A DNA stretch of 40,338 nucleotides from Oscillospiraceae bacterium (GTDB taxonomy: Bacteria > Bacillota > Clostridia > Oscillospirales > Oscillospiraceae). Positions 1-6,601 of this stretch are shown here, one piece after another; position 1 is the first letter of the stretch, and every line of letters starts with the position of its first letter. A model generated the notes under the pieces. The model was given only the letters and a program-made list of their open reading frames with translations. It did no database searches and was not told the origin of the DNA. Location of the stretch: positions 1 to 40,338 of the forward strand of contig JAFVXA010000041.1 of assembly GCA_017501355.1 (NCBI GenBank), read 5' to 3'. Both the position numbers and the translations under genes were made by a program.

Positions 1-1049
<1,049 letters not shown>

Positions 1050-1140
1050 TCAACCTCCTATTTTTCACTGTAGCCCTGGTTTGCAGGGCTTGTCTTGTAT
1101 GCCTTCCGAACCGGGGAACTACAGCTTTGCATACGAATTT

Positions 1141-1169
1141 ATTGTAGCACTCATTTCCCATATTGTAAA
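1141..1169 (-). promoter_or_regulatory. Sigma-A type promoter of nifJ
   Basis: On the minus strand there is a TTTACA -35 box (1169-1164), a 17-bp spacer and a TACAAT -10 box (1146-1141). It points toward nifJ and would give an untranslated leader of about 90 bases. The leader contains no clear terminator or riboswitch that I can recognise. Confidence 0.7.
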
Positions 1170-1303
1170 TGCGAAACACTTCCATTCTTTTCGTAATTTT
1201 TTAGTAAAATTGACAAAAAAGAAGCAAAGTTTTCGGAAAAACGGCAGGGGAATGTGAAAGAAATGACAAAGATTTTCCGCCGTTTGATTTTTCGGCAGGG
1301 CGG

Positions 1304-1332
1304 TTCCCAAAGCAGACGGAGTATGCTATAAT
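1304..1332 (+). promoter_or_regulatory. Extended -10 promoter of the yifB/comM gene
   Basis: A perfect TATAAT -10 box at 1327-1332 is preceded by TGC, giving an extended -10. The -35 region 17 bp upstream is weak (TTCCCA, 1304-1309). The start codon follows about 85 bases after the predicted transcription start. Confidence 0.6.
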
Positions 1333-1421
1333 CAATCAATTGGAAGAAATACGCCGAAACAGGGTATCTGACCGGAAAAGTCCCCTGTTTTGGCAGATAC
1401 TCTTGAAAAAGGGGTGTGGAT

Positions 1422-2939
1422 ATGGTTTCAAATGTGCGCTCTCTCGGCATCAGCGGCATCGCGGGCTACGCCGTGCAGGTGGAGTGCTTCCTCTCCGGCG
1501 GGCTTCCCGGCTTTGACATCGTGGGTCTCGGCGACACGGCGGTGAAGGAAGCGAAGGAGCGCGTCCGCGCGGCGGTGAAAAACTGCGGCGCGAAGTTCCC
1601 TGTCAGCCGCATCACCGTGAACCTTGCCCCCGCATCCCAGAAAAAGATCGGCACGTTTTATGACCTGCCCATCTTCCTTGCCATCCTCGCCGCGGGAGAA
1701 GAAATTCCGCAGCCGAGCGAGAAAACCGCGTTCATCGGGGAGCTCAGCCTTTCGGGTGAACTGCGCGGTGTCAGCGGTGTGCTGCCTGCAGCCCTTGCCG
1801 CCGCAAGAGAGGGCATCGACATCCTCTATGTCCCCAAAGAAAACGCCGCCGAGGCAAGCCTTGCGGGGGATCTCACGGTCTACGGCGTGGAGACCGCGGA
1901 GCAGCTTTTGAAGCACCTGCGAGGAGAAGAAATGCTCGCCCCTGTGGAGAAATGGATTCCCACCGGGGAGAGCGGCGCACAGCCCGACTTTGACGAGGTC
2001 ATGGGACAGGAGAATGTGAAGTGCGCGCTGGAGGTTGCCGCCGCAGGCGGGCACAACATCCTGCTCATCGGCGCCCCCGGCAGCGGCAAATCCATGCTGG
2101 CAAAGCGCCTGCCCTCTATCCTGCCCGACCTGACGGAACAGGAGGCGCTGGAAGCGACGGAAATTTACTCCGTTGCGGGGCTCACCGACCCCAAGCACCC
2201 TCTGCTCACAAAAAGACCCTTCCGCGCACCGCACCACTCCTCCTCTGCCGCGTCCCTTGCGGGCGGCGGACCGCTGCTGCGTCCGGGTGAGATCTCCCTT
2301 GCCCACCATGGCGTGCTGTTTTTGGACGAGCTGCCGGAGTTTCGCCGTGACGCACTGGAAATTCTCCGTCAGCCCATCGAAGAGGGTGAGGTCACGGTGG
2401 TTCGTGCCGGCGGTACGCTCCATCTTCCCAGCCGCTTCATGCTGGTCTGCGCCATGAACCCCTGCCGCTGCGGCTGGTACGGACATCCGAGCGGGCGCTG
2501 CAATTGCAGCCGCAAAGATGTGGAAAAATATGTCTCGAAGATCTCGGGTCCCCTGCTCGACCGCATTGATCTGCACATTCAGGTGCCGAGTGTGGAATAC
2601 GATGCCATGCGCCGCAAGAGTAAGCCCGAAAGCAGTGCCTCTGTCCGCGCGCGTGTCAACGCCGCGCGGGCGATACAGGCAAAGCGCTTCGCGGGGACGA
2701 ATATTACCTGCAACGCCGATATGACGGCGGACATGGTGGGGCGCTTCTGCCGCCTTGACGATGCGGGAGACAAGCTCATGCGGGATTCCTTTGAAAAGCT
2801 GGGGCTCACCGCAAGAAGCCATGACCGCATCCTGCGGGTCGCCCGCACGATAGCGGATCTCGAAGGTGCAGAGAACATCGAAGTTCCCCACCTCGCCGAA
2901 GCCATTCAGTACAGAAATACGGACATTCTAAAAGGTTGA
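1422..2939 (+). CDS. yifB: YifB/ComM family AAA+ ATPase (Mg chelatase-like)
   Basis: A 505-residue protein of the YifB/ComM family. In naturally competent bacteria ComM is a hexameric branch-migration helicase acting on recombination intermediates; in Clostridia its role is less well established. Visible parts are the N-terminal ChlI-like domain (GLPGFDIVGLGDTAVKEAKE), Walker A GAPGSGKS at about residue 217, Walker B LFLDELPEF at about 297, and a Cys-rich loop CAMNPCRCGWYGHPSGRCNC followed by the GPLLDRIDLHI arginine-finger region. Length is normal. I prefer ATG at 1422 because the AAAAAGGGG ribosome site sits 7 bases before it; a GTG at 1416 is too close to that site. The gene is monocistronic: its stop codon is followed by a weak hairpin and then a long repeat element. 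Confidence 0.93.
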   Translation: MVSNVRSLGISGIAGYAVQVECFLSGGLPGFDIVGLGDTAVKEAKERVRAAVKNCGAKFPVSRITVNLAPASQKKIGTFYDLPIFLAILAAGEEIPQPSEKTAFIGELSLSGELRGVSGVLPAALAAAREGIDILYVPKENAAEASLAGDLTVYGVETAEQLLKHLRGEEMLAPVEKWIPTGESGAQPDFDEVMGQENVKCALEVAAAGGHNILLIGAPGSGKSMLAKRLPSILPDLTEQEALEATEIYSVAGLTDPKHPLLTKRPFRAPHHSSSAASLAGGGPLLRPGEISLAHHGVLFLDELPEFRRDALEILRQPIEEGEVTVVRAGGTLHLPSRFMLVCAMNPCRCGWYGHPSGRCNCSRKDVEKYVSKISGPLLDRIDLHIQVPSVEYDAMRRKSKPESSASVRARVNAARAIQAKRFAGTNITCNADMTADMVGRFCRLDDAGDKLMRDSFEKLGLTARSHDRILRVARTIADLEGAENIEVPHLAEAIQYRNTDILKG

Positions 2940-2957
2940 TTTTCAACCTCTGTTTTC
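2933..2957 (+). terminator. Weak hairpin at the yifB stop codon
   Basis: AGGTTGA (2933-2939) pairs with TCAACCT (2943-2949) across a TTT loop and is followed by a T-rich run. The stem overlaps the stop codon and is only 7 bp with moderate GC, so it may be a weak terminator or just the edge of the neighbouring repeat. Confidence 0.4.
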
Positions 2958-3007
2958 TTTTTCTGCAAGTCTTGCACTCGCAGGAGTGCAGGCTGTTTTC
3001 AGCCCCC

Positions 3008-3047
3008 CATTTTCTTTTTCTTTGGCGTGTCAAAGAAAAAGAAAATG
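3008..3047. repeat. Left-arm 17-bp perfect hairpin of the repeat
   Basis: CATTTTCTTTTTCTTTG at 3008-3024 is the exact reverse complement of 3031-3047, with a GCGTGT loop. A second small stem, CCGC-TG-GCGG, follows at 3050-3059. Confidence 0.85.
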
Positions 3048-3343
3048 CGCCGCTGGCGGTGGAAAAGAAAAAGAAAGCGTTTTGGGTGCTCATCGGTAGC
3101 TTGGTCAGAAAAACTAACTACGGTACTTGCGTGAGTGCAGAGTGCTTGTCGATTTGTTCTGCTTTTCTTTTCGCTGCCGCTGCTGCTGCAGTATCGGAAA
3201 GCTTTGCACCAGCGGCAGCGGAAATCGGAGCAGGTCAAATCGTTACGCAGCGGAACTTCCGAAAACACAGTGCGCGGTTAGTCAGTCAGACTGCCGATAC
3301 GCACCCGAGAGCGTTTTCTTTTTCTTCTGTACCGTCAACGGCA

Positions 3344-3382
3344 CATCTTCTTTTTCTTGGCAAGACAAAGAAAAAGAAGATG
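3344..3382. repeat. Right-arm 15-bp perfect hairpin of the repeat
   Basis: CATCTTCTTTTTCTT at 3344-3358 is the exact reverse complement of 3368-3382. It is the mirrored counterpart of the left-arm hairpin at 3008-3047 and differs from it by a T-A to C-G pair swap. The small partner stem is CCGT-CA-ACGG at 3332-3341. Confidence 0.85.
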
Positions 3383-3462
3383 TGGGGTTGAAACAGTCTG
3401 CACTTGCAAAAGTGCAAGACCATCCGTATCAGAGGGGAATGCTGCCGAACTGTTTAAAACGC

Positions 3463-3492
3463 AGAAAACTGACGCGTTTGCGTCAGTTTTCT
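3463..3492 (-). terminator. Intrinsic terminator overlapping the end of the 59-aa gene
   Basis: AGAAAACTGACGC (3463-3475) pairs perfectly with 3480-3492 around a GTTT loop. The 13-bp stem has A/T-rich flanks on both sides, so it could work in either direction. The TGA stop codon of the minus-strand small gene (3485-3483) lies inside the stem. Confidence 0.65.
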
Positions 3493-3662
3493 TTCGTTTC
3501 CCCAGCAGAAATATACCACTCCTCTGCTGCGAGCAGTGCGCTTTTCAAAAGATCGTGGGTCTCTTTGTTTTCCGGATAAAAGGGAAGGTGATCCAAAGCA
3601 TCGGAAATTGCGCCAACGAGGTGAGAGTACATCTTTTTGTAGTCTAACGTGCCTGTTTCCAT
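3483..3662 (-). CDS. Small hypothetical protein, 59 aa
   Basis: I do not recognise this family. The 59-residue product starts METGTLDYKKMYSHLVGAIS and is predicted to be mostly helical, acidic and soluble, with no signal peptide or membrane segment. I take it as real because it has its own AGAAGGA ribosome site 8 bases before the ATG at 3662, a clear promoter (3730-3703) and a terminator at its end. A longer in-frame start at 3740 lies upstream of the promoter's -10 box and is unlikely. It is divergent from the XRE regulator at 3812 and shares a ~150-bp control region with it, which suggests joint or reciprocal regulation. No function is claimed. Confidence 0.65.
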   Translation of the reverse strand: METGTLDYKKMYSHLVGAISDALDHLPFYPENKETHDLLKSALLAAEEWYISAGETKEN

Positions 3663-3691
3663 CTGCTGTATCCTTCTTTCAAAAATGTTCT

Positions 3692-3780
3692 TCCACGTGA
3701 CAATTATACCACATTGACACAAATTTGCAACTCGTAGCATAACATAAGTTATATCTTGCGTTGTCGAGTTGGCACGTGGA
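3692..3780. promoter_or_regulatory. Pair of inverted 12-bp sites flanking the divergent control region
   Basis: TCCACGTGACAA at 3692-3703 recurs in inverted orientation at 3780-3769 as TCCACGTGCCAA, with 11 of 12 bases identical. Both copies contain the palindrome CACGTG and are symmetric about position 3736. They bracket the space between the 59-aa gene and the XRE gene, so they are candidate operators for the XRE protein (inference). Confidence 0.5.
3703..3730 (-). promoter_or_regulatory. Promoter of the 59-aa small gene
   Basis: On the minus strand a TTGCAA -35 (3730-3725), a 16-bp spacer and a perfect TATAAT -10 (3708-3703). The predicted start point falls in the TCCACGTG element at 3692-3699, a position where a bound protein would block transcription. 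A consensus TTGACA for the opposite strand lies at 3714-3719, but it has only a poor -10 (CATAAC, 3738-3743), so the XRE gene's own promoter is uncertain. Confidence 0.65.
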
Positions 3781-3784
3781 TTTA

Positions 3785-3814
3785 CATAAGCTATTACCGA
3801 GGTGATAGCTTATG
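3785..3814 (+). promoter_or_regulatory. Palindrome covering the ribosome site and start codon of the XRE gene
   Basis: CATAAGCTATTACC (3785-3798) pairs with 3801-3814 with a single T-G wobble, giving a 14-bp stem capped by only GA between the arms. The GAGGTG ribosome site (3799-3804) and the ATG (3812-3814) both lie in it. It may be an RNA hairpin that hides the start, or a DNA operator for the encoded regulator. Confidence 0.6.
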
Positions 3815-4039
3815 GCAAAACGACACTACGAAGAGTTCAAAAAACTGGGGCTGAATATTGCCTATTACCGTAAGGAAAAGGGCTTATCCCAGATGCAGCT
3901 TGCGGATGCGGTGGAGATCAGTCGGACACACATGTCACGCATTGAGAACAATGACTGCGCCGTGTCGCTGGAGGCGGTGTTCAGCATCGCAGATGCACTG
4001 GAGATCCCGGTGGCGAAGCTGTTTGAGTTCCGCTCATAA
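3812..4039 (+). CDS. XRE-family helix-turn-helix regulator, 75 aa
   Basis: A small single-domain DNA-binding protein of the Cro/CI (XRE) family. The five-helix HTH_3 fold is visible: LGLNIAYYRKEKGLSQMQLA (helices 1-2), VEISRTHMSRIEN (recognition helix), then SLEAVFSIADALEIPVAKLF. There is no extra effector or peptidase domain, so it probably acts as a dimeric repressor or controller. The start at 3812 has GAGGTG 7 bases upstream, though both are inside a palindrome. It diverges from the 59-aa gene and lies 59 bp before thiI in the same direction. Whether thiI is co-transcribed with it cannot be settled from sequence, as no terminator separates them. Confidence 0.88.
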   Translation: MAKRHYEEFKKLGLNIAYYRKEKGLSQMQLADAVEISRTHMSRIENNDCAVSLEAVFSIADALEIPVAKLFEFRS

Positions 4040-4098
4040 CGAATCAAAAGTAAGAAAATACCGCGCCATGGGCGCATGACGAAAGGATAGAACAAATT

Positions 4099-5289
4099 AT
4101 GCAGGAGATCATTCTCGGCAAGCTGGGCGAAGTTGCCCTCAAGGGTCTCAATCGACACACTTTTGAAGAGAAACTGATGACGAATTTGCGCCGCCGTCTG
4201 CAGTACACGGGCGAGTTCCTCATCACCTCCCGTCAGAGCACCATTTACATCGAACCCAAGAACGAAAACTGCGACATCGAAGCCGCCTATGCGGCGGCAA
4301 AGCAGGTCTTTGGTCTTGCGGCAGTGAGCCGCGCCATGCCCTGCGAAAAGAGCAAGGAAGCCATCCTCGAGACCGCGAAGGTCTACCTCCGCGACGAGAT
4401 CATGGGCGCGCGGAGCTTCAAGGTGGAGAGTAAGCGCAGCGACAAGAATTTCCCCATGACCTCCATCCAGATCTCCCAGTGGGTGGGCGGCGAGCTGAAT
4501 GAAGCCTTCCCCCACCTGAGCGTGGACGTACACAAGCCTGAGCTCACTGTCCATGTGGAGGTGCGTGAAAATTCTGCTTTTGTCCACCGCACCGCGGAAA
4601 AGGGTGCGGGCGGTCTCCCCATCGGCATGGGCGGCATCGCGGTGTCCCTGCTCAGCGGCGGCATCGACAGCCCCGTGTCCTCCTGGATGATCGCAAAGCG
4701 CGGCGTGAGCCTCGAAATGGTACACTTCTTCTCTCCCCCCTACACCTCCCCGCAGGCAAGAGCCAAGGTGCTGAAGCTGGCACAGGAGCTCACGGGCTGG
4801 TGCGGTCGCCTGCGCGTGCATATCGTGCCCTTCACCGAGATTCAGGAGGAGATCCGCCGCGCTGTGCCCGAGGAGTATTTTACCCTCATCATGCGCCGCT
4901 TCATGATGCGCATTTCCGAGCAGGTTGCCCGCAAGACCGGCGCAAGTGCCCTTGTCACCGGCGAGAGCCTTGGTCAGGTGGCAAGCCAGACCATCGAAGC
5001 CATCGCCTGCAGCGGCGATGCGACCAGCTGGCCTGTGCTGCGTCCCCTCATCGGCATGGACAAGACCGACATCGTGGCGCTGTCCCGCCGCATCGGCACC
5101 TTTGATACCTCCATCCTCCCCTATGAGGACTGCTGCACCGTCTTTACTCCCCGCCATCCCCGCACCCATCCCCGCGTGGAGGATGTCCGCGACCTCGAGG
5201 CGAAGATGGATGTGGATGCCCTTGTGAAGAAGGCGATGGACGGCATCGAGATCGTGACCGTCCGCTATACGAGCGAGGAACAGGCATGA
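4099..5289 (+). CDS. thiI: tRNA 4-thiouridine synthetase ThiI
   Basis: A 396-residue ThiI, which adenylates U8 of tRNA and transfers sulfur to give s4U; some family members also serve thiazole synthesis. The order is N-terminal ferredoxin-like region, THUMP domain (about 60-165) and a PP-loop AANH domain with SGGIDSP at 186-192. The C-terminal rhodanese domain found in gamma-proteobacterial ThiI is absent, as is usual in Firmicutes, where sulfur is passed from a dedicated cysteine desulfurase. No such desulfurase (NifZ type) is adjacent here. The ATG at 4099 follows GAAAGGA by 11 bases. The stop overlaps the start of the next gene (ATGA), so thiI and pncC are translationally coupled. Confidence 0.95.
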   Translation: MQEIILGKLGEVALKGLNRHTFEEKLMTNLRRRLQYTGEFLITSRQSTIYIEPKNENCDIEAAYAAAKQVFGLAAVSRAMPCEKSKEAILETAKVYLRDEIMGARSFKVESKRSDKNFPMTSIQISQWVGGELNEAFPHLSVDVHKPELTVHVEVRENSAFVHRTAEKGAGGLPIGMGGIAVSLLSGGIDSPVSSWMIAKRGVSLEMVHFFSPPYTSPQARAKVLKLAQELTGWCGRLRVHIVPFTEIQEEIRRAVPEEYFTLIMRRFMMRISEQVARKTGASALVTGESLGQVASQTIEAIACSGDATSWPVLRPLIGMDKTDIVALSRRIGTFDTSILPYEDCCTVFTPRHPRTHPRVEDVRDLEAKMDVDALVKKAMDGIEIVTVRYTSEEQA

Positions 5290-5777
5290 ACGAAGAACGA
5301 AACGGCGCTGCAGCGCTGAGCGCAGCGCTGCGGGAGAAGAAGCTGACCCTCGCCGCGGCGGAGAGCTGCACAGGGGGTCTGTTCAGCAAGTGCATGACCG
5401 ACCTCAGCGGCGCATCCGAGATTTACCACGGCGGCGTTGTGAGTTATGTAAACGAAGTGAAGGCGCGTGTGCTGGGGGTTTCCCCCGAGACTCTGGATCG
5501 TTTCGGCGCGGTGAGCGCGGAGACGGCGGGGGAAATGGCGCAAGGCGTGAGAAGGGCTTGCGGCAGCGATCTCGGCATTTCCTTCACAGGGGTGGCAGGA
5601 CCGAGGCGGGATGACCGCGGCAACGCCGTGGGCACGGTCTATGTGGGCATTGCCACAGAAAATGAGACTTATGTAAACCTGCTGCGGCTTGCGGGCGACC
5701 GTGACACCATCCGCACCCTTGCGGTGGAGAAGGGCTTGGAGCTGCTTTTGGAGCTGCTGCGGGAGAAAGGCGAATAA
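5286..5777 (+). CDS. pncC: CinA C-terminal family amidase (nicotinamide-nucleotide amidase type)
   Basis: A 163-residue stand-alone CinA C-terminal domain. Characterised members deamidate nicotinamide mononucleotide to nicotinate mononucleotide in NAD salvage. The catalytic region AAAESCTGG is present with the nucleophile Ser27, and the SFTGVAGP motif lies at about 98-105. The loop after it reads RRDD rather than the common glycine-rich GGGT, a local variation. The N-terminal MoCF-like domain of full CinA is absent, which is normal for PncC. The start overlaps the thiI stop by four bases, and the next gene follows 2 bases after the stop, so this is an operon. Enzyme activity is inferred from family only. 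Confidence 0.85.
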   Translation: MNEERNGAAALSAALREKKLTLAAAESCTGGLFSKCMTDLSGASEIYHGGVVSYVNEVKARVLGVSPETLDRFGAVSAETAGEMAQGVRRACGSDLGISFTGVAGPRRDDRGNAVGTVYVGIATENETYVNLLRLAGDRDTIRTLAVEKGLELLLELLREKGE

Positions 5778-5779
5778 GC

Positions 5780-6142
5780 ATGGCAAAGAAAAAGAAGAAC
5801 AGCAATTACGGCGGCGCACCCGCCGCGAAGAAAACCGCAGCCCCCGAACCCCGCCGACAGGTCATGCAGTACGGCATCCCCGGCTGGGCGGTGGTGATCT
5901 GCATCGCCCTGCTGGGCGTAGCGCTGGCGCTGCAGCCCGGTGTGGATGCACCCGATTGGAAGAACACCCTTGCCTATTTCCTCACGGGTGCGCCTGCCAT
6001 GGTGCTGGCGCTGGGTCAGCGGAAGGTGAAGCAGGAGACGGACAGCAAAATGGCGGGGGTGCTGATGGCGCTCTTTGCCTTCATCGGCGCACTGTATCTG
6101 ATTTCCGGAATTACCACCCTTGGCGACCTGCTTGGGGCTTGA
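5780..6142 (+). CDS. Small membrane protein of unknown function, 120 aa
   Basis: Family not recognised. The first 30 residues are rich in Lys, Ala and Pro (MAKKKKNSNYGGAPAAKKTA) and should stay in the cytoplasm. Three hydrophobic segments follow, at about 33-51 (WAVVICIALLGVALAL), 62-77 (TLAYFLTGAPAMVLAL) and 90-118 (MAGVLMALFAFIGALYLISG). The reading frame starts two bases after pncC and probably belongs to the thiI-pncC operon. Its TGA stop (6140-6142) overlaps the -35 box of the downstream T-box promoter. No function is assigned. Confidence 0.75.
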   Translation: MAKKKKNSNYGGAPAAKKTAAPEPRRQVMQYGIPGWAVVICIALLGVALALQPGVDAPDWKNTLAYFLTGAPAMVLALGQRKVKQETDSKMAGVLMALFAFIGALYLISGITTLGDLLGA

Positions 6143-6167
6143 CAAAGGACATTTTCAACTATAAAAT
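6139..6167 (+). promoter_or_regulatory. Promoter of the ileS T-box transcript
   Basis: Perfect TTGACA -35 at 6139-6144, 17-bp spacer and TAAAAT -10 at 6162-6167. It overlaps the stop codon of the preceding gene and fires into the T-box leader, with a start point near 6174. Confidence 0.85.
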
Positions 6168-6173
6168 ACTAAA

Positions 6174-6457
6174 AGATATGCAAATATGCTGAGAAGAGGA
6201 CAGGTAACCCCTGTTTTGCGTCGAAAGAGAGCTGTCGGTTGGTGTGAGACAGCGGCGCGGCAGAGTGGTGAGATCACCTCGGAGCAGGCGGCTGAAATCC
6301 CGTGAGAGTAGGCTTGCCCGGCAGGGAGCCGTTATCTTCTCCCCGCCCGACTTTCGTCGGGAACAGAGTGGTCGGAACATTCCGGCAACAAGAGTGGTAC
6401 CGCAGAGGATGATTATTCGCACCTTTGTCTCTTAGGAAGAGGCAGAGGTGCGTTTTT
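6174..6457 (+). promoter_or_regulatory. T-box riboswitch, isoleucine-specific, controlling ileS
   Basis: The leader has the expected T-box parts in order. A Stem I start is visible (GAGAAGAGGA, about 6189-6198), then the distal AGAGAGC and GGTTGGTGTGAGAC elements (6226-6250). The specifier region GAGATCACC contains the Ile codon ATC at 6273-6275. Next come the TGAAATC...GAGTAGG linker (6293-6313) and a CCCGACTTTCGTCGGG stem near 6346. The T-box motif AAGAGTGGTACCGC lies at 6390-6403, and its bulge TGGT (6395-6398) is complementary to the ACCA end of tRNA-Ile. A terminator stem ends the leader. Uncharged tRNA-Ile should stabilise the antiterminator and switch on ileS. The specifier, the bulge and the downstream gene all agree on isoleucine. 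Confidence 0.95.
6419..6457 (+). terminator. Terminator stem of the ileS T-box
   Basis: GCACCT (6419-6424) pairs with AGGTGC (6446-6451) and the stem continues inward with wobble pairs to an AGG loop. It is followed by GTTTTT. It is mutually exclusive with the antiterminator formed by the T-box motif. Confidence 0.85.
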
Positions 6458-6465
6458 CATATTCC

Positions 6466-6495
6466 TGTGGAAAACTCTGTGGAAAATGTGAAAAA
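6466..6495 (-). repeat. Three DnaA-box-like 9-mers in direct repeat
   Basis: TGTGGAAAA occurs at 6466-6474 and 6478-6486, and TGTGAAAAA at 6487-6495. Read on the minus strand all three fit the loose DnaA-box consensus TTWTNCACA. They lie in the 144-base gap between the T-box terminator and ileS. The A-rich composition makes chance a real possibility. Confidence 0.3.
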
Positions 6496-6601
6496 TCCTA
6501 TGGCAGAATGGGTTTGGGATTTGCATTTCCCGAAATTTCCCTGCTGCCCATGACAGAATCAGCAAAAAATTGATATAAACTCCAAAGGAGAGAACAGCAA
6601 C

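Larger units (their letters stand above)
2969..3420. repeat. Large degenerate inverted repeat made of nested hairpins
   Basis: The two halves of this ~450-bp stretch are diverged reverse complements of each other, from GTCTTGCACT at 2969 to AGTGCAAGAC at 3420, with the centre near 3195-3200. Each arm carries the same three small hairpins in the same order: a TGCACT stem, a long CAT-TTC-TTTTTC stem and a CCG stem. The hairpins differ between arms by paired substitutions that keep base pairing. No transposase or plausible protein is present. It resembles a MITE-like or REP-like element, or two copies of one ~225-bp element inserted tail to tail. This 2940-3482 stretch holds no gene I can support. 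Confidence 0.75.

Noticed and set aside
2953-3390. Repeated C/T- and A/G-rich blocks as a possible CRISPR array
   Set aside because: The blocks are inverted rather than direct repeats, with no regular spacers and no cas genes.
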